This document shows, piece after piece, positions 1 through 4,776 of a stretch of 5,058 nucleotides of DNA. Under the pieces are notes generated by a model. It was not told where the DNA came from, searched no databases, and saw only the letters and a list, made by a program, of their open reading frames with translations. Position 1 is the stretch's first letter; each line of letters opens with the position of its first letter. The position numbers and the translations under genes are program-made. The stretch comes from Desulfobacterales bacterium. Its GTDB lineage: Bacteria > Desulfobacterota > DSM-4660 > Desulfatiglandales > JALVZP01. The stretch is taken from assembly GCA_027064285.1 (NCBI GenBank), contig JAMOPX010000232.1, positions 1 to 5,058 on the forward strand, written 5' to 3'.

Positions 1-116
1 GCTGTAGTAAGAACCTCAACTGACTTCATTTTTGCTTGTCTGTCATCTTCCCAGCCTAAGCTTTTGAGTATATCATCTATGATGCAATAAATAGTAATTA
101 CTTCTATTTCCTTCAT
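1..116 (-). CDS. IS982-family-like transposase, N-terminal fragment (cut by window edge)
   Basis: Reading leftwards from an ATG at 116-114, an open frame of 38 full codons runs off the left edge without a stop. The translation contains the segments ITIYCIIDDILKSLG and KMKSVEVLTTA, which resemble the N-terminus of IS982-family transposases (a short helical region with an 'IYC.(I/V)DD.LK.LG' pattern followed by 'K.S..EVLTTAL'). The DDE catalytic residues would lie beyond the edge, so activity cannot be judged. The start is supported by a good ribosome binding site (AAGAAGGA, just upstream, about 5 nt from the ATG). The gene lies downstream of trmI in the same direction. Family assignment rests on remembered pattern similarity over only 39 residues; an unrelated transposase family is possible but less likely. 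Confidence 0.75.
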   Translation of the reverse strand, partial: MKEIEVITIYCIIDDILKSLGWEDDRQAKMKSVEVLTT

Positions 117-145
117 TTTTTCCTTCTTAAAAAATTTTTGTGTCT

Positions 146-175
146 ATTATAAAATAATTCTTTGTCAGGTAGCAA
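146..175 (-). promoter_or_regulatory. Candidate promoter of the transposase gene
   Basis: On the minus strand a perfect -10 box TATAAT (146-151) lies 18 bp downstream of TTGCTA (170-175), a 4/6 match to the -35 consensus. It would start transcription about 20-25 bp upstream of the transposase ATG, close to the Shine-Dalgarno sequence. The region is AT-rich, so chance matches are easy; the spacing and the position are what support it. Confidence 0.45.
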
Positions 176-181
176 CTTGAG

Positions 182-964
182 TTATAATAACTTTCTGGCA
201 GATATAAGGTAGCCTGTAAAACCTACCATCTTCTCAAAGGGTCTGACCCCTTCTTTTTTTCTAACCAAGATTCTTCTTTCAAGAATCTCTACGGTATCAA
301 TTACTGCAAAACCTTTATCTTTTAAGGTTTCTACACTTCTTTTTAGCTGCTCTGCTGTAGGAACAATAATAGCAATTGATTTTCCAGGAGCCAGTGCATC
401 CCATGCAGGAGAAATAGCAATCCAAGGTTCAGGAAGATCCAAAAAAACTGCATCCACATCTTTTACAGGAAAGGAGTCTCCCGCATTAAGGAGCTCAAAT
501 ACAACTCTATCTTCAAGCCCTGCTTTTTTTAAATTTTCTTTGGCGTTTTTTAAAAAGTCTTCTCTCTTATCAAATGTATAAATTTTACCATCAGGCCCAA
601 TCAGCTGGGCAAGCAAGATGGTAAAAGCTCCAGAACCCGTGCCCATTTCTATTATTTTCATGCCCGGCTTTATATTCATAGCCAAAACGAACCATGCTGC
701 ATCTTTTGGATAGACGATCTGGGTTTTTCTTTGCACCTTCATCATTCGATCCGTTACAGAAGGTCTAAATACACGAAATCTCGCGCCGGTGCTGGACAAT
801 ACAAGACTTCCTTCAGCTTTGCCCACTATTTCGTCATGTAATATTTTTCCCTTATGAGTACCCAGCTCTCCACCTGGCCTCAGAACAAAAAGAAAGCTCT
901 TTTTTCTTTCTTCATCCCATATCAAAACGCTTTCTTCATAACTAAGTTCTCTCAATTGCTTCAT
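182..964 (-). CDS. trmI: tRNA (adenine-58-N1)-methyltransferase, TrmI type
   Basis: This 260-residue protein should transfer a methyl group from S-adenosylmethionine to N1 of adenine 58 in the tRNA T-loop, acting in the cytoplasm as a homotetramer in its family. The small N-terminal beta domain (about 1-75) is followed by the family signature RKTQIVYPKDA (79-89), the SAM-binding motif I EMGTGSGAFT (106-115), an acidic strand end FDKRE (131-135), and the catalytic-site motif DLPEPW (176-181). The C-terminus carries RPFEKMVGFTGYL (241-253), typical of TrmI. Length is usual for bacterial and archaeal TrmI. The ATG at 964-962 is preceded by GGAG about 5 nt upstream and lies inside the 3' end of ttuA, so translation is probably coupled. 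The last residues (Leu-Leu-stop) lie right against a probable IS end and may be altered by it. No clear terminator follows. Confidence 0.93.
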   Translation of the reverse strand: MKQLRELSYEESVLIWDEERKKSFLFVLRPGGELGTHKGKILHDEIVGKAEGSLVLSSTGARFRVFRPSVTDRMMKVQRKTQIVYPKDAAWFVLAMNIKPGMKIIEMGTGSGAFTILLAQLIGPDGKIYTFDKREDFLKNAKENLKKAGLEDRVVFELLNAGDSFPVKDVDAVFLDLPEPWIAISPAWDALAPGKSIAIIVPTAEQLKRSVETLKDKGFAVIDTVEILERRILVRKKEGVRPFEKMVGFTGYLISARKLL

Positions 965-1871
965 TTTTCTCCATCCGTTCTTTTATTCTACAAAATCTAC
1001 AAAGATCTTTGTTAGAAGCTGTAAGCATACCGCATTTAACACACTTATGTAATTCCACCTTTTTTGAAGGAGCAAATTTTTCTCTTATCTTGTAAAAGCC
1101 CTTTACAAATCTAAGTTTTGTCGCAGGATACTTATCTTCTATCATTTCCATGATATCCAGAAGAACAAGTGACCTTGCACCTCTTGAATGAGGACAACTC
1201 ACATCTACATAGGAAATCTGTTCTGCCTCACAATATTTTAAAAGCTCTTTTCTGGTCAAGAAAACCACAGGCTTCACTTTCTTTACCATCCCTTCTTCCT
1301 CTGGAAGAACAGGATATTGCCTGTACAGATATTCTTCTTCCCAATTCAGTATGTTTCCCATAAGTCTGGCAGATTCATCATCTAAATTATGTCCAGTAGC
1401 AAGCACACTACCGCCCATCTCATATGTAAGTCTATTAAGCATATATCTCTTTATTGTCCCACATACAGAACAGGGCTTTTCATAGCTTTTTTTTACAATA
1501 TCTTCTATTGTATAGTTCAGCTCTTCTTTTAAAGAAAATACATGTAATTTGAGACCATGCGTTTCTGCAAACTCTTCAGATATCTTTCTTGAGATCATAG
1601 AAAATTCCCTTAGTCCCAAATCTATATGTATTCCCTCTACCTTGTAGTCCAACTGGGCCAATATATGCCAAAGCGCCATAGAATCTTTACCACCTGATAC
1701 CGCTACTATTACTTTCTGCTCTTTTGAAAACATCTTAAATTTTTTTATGGTATCTTGAACCACAGATCTGGTTCTGCTTAAAAAGTGTTCTTTGCACAAT
1801 GGAAGGTTTGCGTATCTCAGGTGTATAAATCCTTCTCTTTTGCATATCCTGCATCTTTTTTGCCTTGCCAT
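942..1871 (-). CDS. ttuA: tRNA-5-methyluridine(54) 2-sulfurtransferase, TtuA type
   Basis: A 309-residue PP-loop ATPase of the TtcA/TtuA family. The TtuA branch adenylates C2 of 5-methyluridine 54 in tRNA and inserts sulfur supplied by the ubiquitin-like carrier TtuB, giving the thermostabilising m5s2U. Visible in order: N-terminal zinc finger C7/C10 with C26/H29; the PP-loop SGGKDS (59-64); the Cys pair C134-x2-C137 and C226, which match the three cysteines that hold the catalytic [4Fe-4S] cluster in TtuA; GHNLDDES (160-167); and a C-terminal zinc finger C277/C280 with C291/C294. The two flanking zinc fingers separate TtuA from the cytidine-32 thiolase TtcA. The ATG at 1871-1869 has AGGGA 4 nt upstream and is the first gene after a strong promoter. 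Its end overlaps the trmI start by 23 bp. No ttuB or ttuC partner gene is in the window. Alternative: another TtcA-like thiolase with a different target position. Confidence 0.9.
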   Translation of the reverse strand: MARQKRCRICKREGFIHLRYANLPLCKEHFLSRTRSVVQDTIKKFKMFSKEQKVIVAVSGGKDSMALWHILAQLDYKVEGIHIDLGLREFSMISRKISEEFAETHGLKLHVFSLKEELNYTIEDIVKKSYEKPCSVCGTIKRYMLNRLTYEMGGSVLATGHNLDDESARLMGNILNWEEEYLYRQYPVLPEEEGMVKKVKPVVFLTRKELLKYCEAEQISYVDVSCPHSRGARSLVLLDIMEMIEDKYPATKLRFVKGFYKIREKFAPSKKVELHKCVKCGMLTASNKDLCRFCRIKERMEKNEAIERT

Positions 1872-1886
1872 GGTTTCCCTTTTTTA

Positions 1887-1915
1887 TTAAATTTTGGGTA
1901 ACCATAGAGTATAAA
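1887..1915 (+). promoter_or_regulatory. Candidate promoter of the DUF3842-cooT-hydrolase operon
   Basis: A TATAAA -10 box (1910-1915, 5/6 match) stands 17 bp downstream of TTAAAT (1887-1892), a weak -35 box with 3/6 matches. Transcription would begin near 1922, about 20 nt before the ATG at 1942. The -10 box lies inside the spacer of the opposing ttuA promoter, so the two could not be occupied by RNA polymerase together. The -35 match is poor, which limits confidence. Confidence 0.4.
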
Positions 1916-1929
1916 TAGATGGGTGTCAA
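1901..1929 (-). promoter_or_regulatory. Promoter of the ttuA-trmI operon
   Basis: On the minus strand, a perfect -35 box TTGACA (1924-1929) is followed by a 17-bp spacer and a -10 box TATGGT (1901-1906; 4 of 6 consensus positions). The predicted start would leave a leader of roughly 20-25 nt before the ttuA ATG at 1871. The -35 box lies immediately upstream of the ribosome binding site of the opposite gene. Confidence 0.65.
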
Positions 1930-1941
1930 GAAAGGGAGAGA

Positions 1942-2370
1942 ATGGAGAAAGACATAAAGGTAATGGTAGTAGATGGTCAGGGAGGAGGTATAGGAGCCAC
2001 ATTGATATCAGCTATAAGAAAAGAGTTTGGAGACAAGCTTACTATATATGCACTTGGCACCAATTCCATTGCCACAGCAAGGATGATGAAAGCAGGAGCA
2101 AACAAAGGAGGAACAGGAGAGAGCGCTATAAGATATGTATCAGGAAGAGTGGACATTATTATAGGCCCTATATCTGTAATTATGCCGTATTCCATGTTGG
2201 GAGAACTTACTCCAGATATGGCTACTGCTATAAGCACAAGTGAGGCCGTAAAAATATTTCTGCCCCTGACTCAAGAAAATATTAAAATAGTGGGAGATCC
2301 TGGGGAACCTCTTCCCCATCAGGTAGCAGAGGCAGTGAAGATAATAAAGGAGGTGATAGAAGATGTGTGA
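1942..2370 (+). CDS. DUF3842 family protein (function unknown)
   Basis: A 142-residue soluble protein with no signal peptide or membrane segment. After a short beta strand (VMVV, 7-10) comes the glycine-rich loop DGQGGGIG (11-18), like the dinucleotide-binding turn of a Rossmann-type fold. Further family-like features are ALGTNSIATARMMKAGAN (37-54), GGTGESAI, the strand VDIIIGPISVI, and SMLGELTPDMA. These match my memory of the DUF3842 family, found mainly in anaerobic bacteria; no activity is established for it that I know of. The glycine loop suggests nucleotide or cofactor binding, but that is inference. The ATG at 1942 is preceded by AAAGGGAG (1931-1938). It is the first gene of a three-gene operon, and its last 8 bp overlap the start of cooT, whose ribosome binding site is embedded in this gene. 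Confidence 0.85.
   Translation: MEKDIKVMVVDGQGGGIGATLISAIRKEFGDKLTIYALGTNSIATARMMKAGANKGGTGESAIRYVSGRVDIIIGPISVIMPYSMLGELTPDMATAISTSEAVKIFLPLTQENIKIVGDPGEPLPHQVAEAVKIIKEVIEDV
2346..2357 (+). promoter_or_regulatory. Unusually complete Shine-Dalgarno sequence for cooT
   Basis: AAAGGAGGTGAT matches the complement of the bacterial 16S rRNA 3' tail over nearly its whole length. It lies within the last codons of the DUF3842 gene, 5 nt before the cooT ATG at 2363 (about 10 nt from the AGGAGG core). It fixes the cooT start and predicts strong independent initiation of this tiny gene in addition to coupling with its upstream neighbour. Confidence 0.85.
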
Positions 2371-2554
2371 ATCAAGTGTGTATATGCTCAAAGATGGGAA
2401 AGAAGAGCTTTTGATAGAAGATGTGGATCTTATGGAGCAGGAAGAAGATGAAATAAGAGTGGTAAATATATTTGGAGAAGAAAAAAGGGTTAAAGCAAGA
2501 ATAAAGAGTCTTTCACTTGTGGAGCACAAGATTCTGCTTGAGCCTATTTCATAA
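2363..2554 (+). CDS. cooT: CooT-family nickel-binding protein
   Basis: A 63-residue acidic protein beginning MCESSVY. In the CooT family, Cys2 becomes the N-terminal residue and binds one Ni(II) per homodimer; in Rhodospirillum rubrum CooT serves nickel insertion into carbon monoxide dehydrogenase. The rest, LLIEDVDLMEQEED (16-29), IRVVNIFGEEKRVKARI (31-47) and LVEHKILLEP, matches the small beta-rich fold of this family (once labelled 'predicted RNA-binding protein'). Length is normal. The start is set by a near-perfect Shine-Dalgarno sequence, and the gene overlaps the DUF3842 gene by 8 bp; the hydrolase gene follows after 15 bp. No carbon monoxide dehydrogenase, CooC, CooJ or nickel hydrogenase gene is in view, so the client enzyme is unknown. 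Family membership is firm; a CODH role in this organism is inference. Confidence 0.85.
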   Translation: MCESSVYMLKDGKEELLIEDVDLMEQEEDEIRVVNIFGEEKRVKARIKSLSLVEHKILLEPIS

Positions 2555-2569
2555 AAAGGAGGTAAGTAT

Positions 2570-3199
2570 ATGGATATAAAGGAATTTGCAAAGAAAATCC
2601 ACTGGCTGGGTCATGATGGTTTTAGGATTGATGCAAGCAGGATCATTTACTTTGATCCATTCCAGATCTCTGGTGGTCCAAAAGCAGACATAATCTTGGT
2701 CTCTCACGAACATTTTGATCACTGCTCACCTGAGGATATAGAAAAAATACAAGCTGACGATACAGTGATTGTTACTGAGAAGGACTCTGCTTCTAAGCTG
2801 TCAGGAAATGTAAAGATTGTAAAACCTGGAGATAAGATAGAAGTAAAAGGAATCACCATTGAAGCAGTACCTGCCTATAATATTGGAAAAGACTTTCATC
2901 CAAAAGCAAATGGATGGTTGGGCTTTATTGTAGAGGTGGATGGAGTAAGGATATATCATGCAGGAGATACAGATTTTATTCCAGAAATGAAGGACATAGA
3001 GGTTGATATAGCTCTTCTTCCTGTATCAGGAGTCTATGTGATGACATCTGATCAAGCAGTTGAGGCAGCAAAGGCAATAAAGCCAAAGCTTGCTATACCT
3101 ATGCATTATGGGGCAATTGTGGGCAGTGAACAAGATGCCCTAAGGTTTAAAGATGCCCTTGCTGGCGTAGTAGATGTCTTAGTCCTAAAAAAGGAGTAA
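2570..3199 (+). CDS. Metallo-beta-lactamase-fold hydrolase (UlaG/UPF0173-like)
   Basis: A 209-residue cytoplasmic metal-dependent hydrolase. The metal-binding signature is SHEHFDH (45-51; H46, H48, D50, H51), with further ligands likely at H110 (FHPK), H130/D133 in HAGDTD (130-135), and H179 in PMHYG (178-181). The short form without large insertions and the N-terminal IHWLGHDGFRI segment fit the UlaG/UPF0173 group, which includes ascorbate-6-phosphate lactonase and many uncharacterised esterases or phosphodiesterases. The substrate cannot be read from the sequence. The start is fixed by AAAAGGAGGT (2554-2563), 6 nt before the ATG. It is the last gene of the DUF3842-cooT operon, and its final 53 bp overlap the end of the converging glycosyltransferase gene. 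With CooT next door a metal-related role is conceivable but unsupported. Confidence 0.88.
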   Translation: MDIKEFAKKIHWLGHDGFRIDASRIIYFDPFQISGGPKADIILVSHEHFDHCSPEDIEKIQADDTVIVTEKDSASKLSGNVKIVKPGDKIEVKGITIEAVPAYNIGKDFHPKANGWLGFIVEVDGVRIYHAGDTDFIPEMKDIEVDIALLPVSGVYVMTSDQAVEAAKAIKPKLAIPMHYGAIVGSEQDALRFKDALAGVVDVLVLKKE

Positions 3200-4028
3200 C
3201 AGGGTCTTTTTTTATTTTATCAGGCAGGTTCAGATAAAAGTTTGCTTCCTGAATCCTGCCTCTTTTAATGCATCCTTGTGCATATATGTGGCATTTATAT
3301 TCCAGCTCTTTTATGACTGCTCTATATTGCTTCTCATTCAGGTCTTCATTTTTGATCAGCTTTAATAAAGAATATATCCTAAACCTATCCATTCCCCAAT
3401 ACTTAGATGAGAGCTGATCTTTATGCCCTCCTGTTTTTATCACAAGCTCTTTATCCAGAAGATATACAGGATACCTGCAAGAGATCCTAAGCCACATATC
3501 ATAGTCCTCACACACTGGAAGCTCTTCGTCAAAAAGCCCTATCTCATCAAATAAGCTCTTTTTTAAGATAACTGCTGAAGGACTTACCAGACAGAGTCTT
3601 AAAGATGGAATAAATATATCTCCGGAAGGCTTAAGATGTTTTTTCTTTGGATTTACTCTTTTGCCTTTTCTTATCCATATCTCTTGAGTTTGACAGATAA
3701 GTGCATCTGGATTTTTTTCAAAAAACTCTATTTGTGCTGAAAGCTTCTTAGGAAGCCAGTAATCATCTGAATCCAGAAAGGCAATAAAGCAATATCTGGA
3801 ATTTTTTATGCCAGTATTTCTTGCAGAAGAAACCCCTCTGTTTTTAGCATGAGATATGACCTTTATCTTGTCCCCAAATACAAAAAGCTTCTCCTTAGTA
3901 TCATCAGCAGAGCCATCATCCACAACTATTATCTCATATTCCTTAAATTCCTGATAAAGCACAGAAGAAACAGCCCTGCATATGCACCATGCCCTGTTAT
4001 AGGTGGGAATTATAATGCTCACTCCCAT
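3147..4028 (-). CDS. Family 2 glycosyltransferase (GT-A fold)
   Basis: A 293-residue soluble transferase that should move a sugar from a nucleotide-activated donor to an unknown acceptor, probably a surface glycan or lipid-linked intermediate. The GT-A domain starts VSIIIPTYNRA (3-13), with the nucleotide-binding VVDDGS (35-40), the NRGVSSARNTGI segment (63-74), the metal-binding FLDSDD (84-89), and the catalytic acid region CEDYDMW (173-179). A C-terminal helical part has GGHKDQLSSKYWGMDRFR (200-217) and KCHIYAQGCIKRG (245-257), which I recall from GT2 proteins of Aquificales and deltaproteobacteria-like genomes. No membrane segment is visible. The start fits the family N-terminus, but there is no Shine-Dalgarno sequence: the ATG comes 7 nt after the flavoprotein stop codon in an A-rich stretch, so translation is probably coupled. 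The 3' end runs 53 bp into the opposing hydrolase gene. No other glycan genes are nearby. Confidence 0.9.
   Translation of the reverse strand: MGVSIIIPTYNRAWCICRAVSSVLYQEFKEYEIIVVDDGSADDTKEKLFVFGDKIKVISHAKNRGVSSARNTGIKNSRYCFIAFLDSDDYWLPKKLSAQIEFFEKNPDALICQTQEIWIRKGKRVNPKKKHLKPSGDIFIPSLRLCLVSPSAVILKKSLFDEIGLFDEELPVCEDYDMWLRISCRYPVYLLDKELVIKTGGHKDQLSSKYWGMDRFRIYSLLKLIKNEDLNEKQYRAVIKELEYKCHIYAQGCIKRGRIQEANFYLNLPDKIKKDPVTPFLGLRHLLRQQGHL
3187..3219. terminator. Weak A/T-stem terminator candidate between converging genes
   Basis: AAAAAAG (3187-3193) can pair with CTTTTTT (3206-3212) around a 12-nt loop, with more T residues after it (to 3219). It spans the hydrolase stop codon and sits inside the glycosyltransferase coding region. 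The stem is almost all A-T, so it is much weaker than a standard intrinsic terminator. Because the arms are A-tract and T-tract, it might act in either direction. Confidence 0.25.
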
Positions 4029-4035
4029 CTATTTT

Positions 4036-4761
4036 TTATTTTTTGCTTGTGCTTTGTATGAAAAGATCCCAGAGTCTATTGGTCTCTGTGATAAATTCTT
4101 CTTTGCTGCAAAAGGGGAAAGATACCTTTTCTGCTGTCTCAGGACTTACATTTCCATACTTTACCAGTTCTTCTCCTGCCTTTTCTGCCGCCTTAAGTAC
4201 AACATCTATTTCTGAGGCATATTTTTCTTTCAGTCTCATGAAATGAGCACCTGGCCTAAGCAAATGCCCTTTATATTCCATATAGAGATTTAAACATCCC
4301 CTTTTTAAGGACTCTATCATCGGCTCAAAATTATCCATTTCCAGAAATCCAGATGAGCTTATTACAAAAAGGGCTGGCATCTTTTTTTCTCCCATCTTAT
4401 GTCTGCAATGACCATTTACCAAAGTGAAGTGAGCCCTTAAAACAGGAATAAGTCTGTCTATAAAGGTCTTTGTCTGAGCACTCACACCGTCTATATAAAC
4501 AGGGGTGGAAAGCAAAAGCACATCTGCTTCTAAGACCTTATGGAGAATCTCTCTCATATCATCTTTTTGAATACATCTTCCAGGTGTCTTTATCCAACAC
4601 ATAAAACACCCAAGACAGTATCCAATCTTTTTATCTTGCAGGAATATCTCATCTATTATCTCAGCCCCTTGTTTTTTTGCACCTCTTAGAAAGGCCTTTA
4701 CAATAGTATAAGTATTTCCCTTTTCTTTGTGAGGACTACCATTTACTGATAACAGTTTCAT
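4036..4761 (-). CDS. Iron-sulfur flavoprotein / flavodoxin-family NAD(P)H oxidoreductase
   Basis: A 241-residue cytoplasmic redox protein. The N-terminus MKLLSVNGSPHKEKGNT (1-17) is the FMN-phosphate loop of NADPH-dependent FMN reductase-like flavodoxin folds, and STPVYIDGVSAQTKTFIDR (85-103) is the second FMN-contacting segment. Between them four cysteines, C49-x2-C52-x2-C55-x7-C63, match the compact CX2CX2CX4-7C cluster motif of Isf-type iron-sulfur flavoproteins, which carry a [4Fe-4S] cluster and FMN and are common in anaerobes, where they serve electron transfer or oxygen and peroxide detoxification. The C-terminal 120 residues are longer than in plain flavodoxins and lack recognised motifs. 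The ATG at 4761-4759 has GGGAG about 9 nt upstream. The zinc-ribbon gene ends 15 bp upstream and the glycosyltransferase starts 7 bp downstream, indicating one transcript. Physiological partner unknown. Confidence 0.85.
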   Translation of the reverse strand: MKLLSVNGSPHKEKGNTYTIVKAFLRGAKKQGAEIIDEIFLQDKKIGYCLGCFMCWIKTPGRCIQKDDMREILHKVLEADVLLLSTPVYIDGVSAQTKTFIDRLIPVLRAHFTLVNGHCRHKMGEKKMPALFVISSSGFLEMDNFEPMIESLKRGCLNLYMEYKGHLLRPGAHFMRLKEKYASEIDVVLKAAEKAGEELVKYGNVSPETAEKVSFPFCSKEEFITETNRLWDLFIQSTSKK

Positions 4762-4776
4762 GTTATAAATCTCCCT

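Larger units (their letters stand above)
1..178 (-). mobile_element. Probable IS element end (boundary approximate)
   Basis: The transposase fragment and its upstream promoter imply that the upstream end of an insertion sequence lies in this interval. Because the candidate -35 box reaches position 175 and trmI stops at 182-184, the element border probably falls within a few bases of the trmI stop codon. The terminal inverted repeat and target duplication cannot be defined, since the other end is outside the window. The 178 boundary is an estimate, not an observed junction. Confidence 0.45.

Noticed and set aside
140..156. Palindrome ATTAT-TTT-ATAAT downstream of trmI as a terminator
   Set aside because: The 5-bp stem is all A-T and it overlaps a better explanation, the -10 box of the transposase promoter.
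1735..2002. Minus-strand frames of 64 and 61 codons overlapping the ttuA start and the divergent promoter
   Set aside because: They are out of frame with ttuA, run through the promoter region, and their translations are shadows with no recognisable motif.
1923..2243. Plus-strand 106-codon frame overlapping the DUF3842 gene
   Set aside because: It is a frame-shifted reading, rich in arginine, tyrosine and histidine, lying within the true gene.
1977..2529. Minus-strand open frames opposite the DUF3842 and cooT genes (86 and 129 codons)
   Set aside because: They are antisense to well-recognised family proteins, have serine- and cysteine-rich low-complexity translations, and match no family I know.
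3849..4246. Plus-strand frames of about 70 codons opposite the glycosyltransferase and flavoprotein genes
   Set aside because: The hydrophobic, aromatic-rich translations arise from the T-rich complement of lysine- and glutamate-rich coding sequence; no ribosome site or family similarity is seen.
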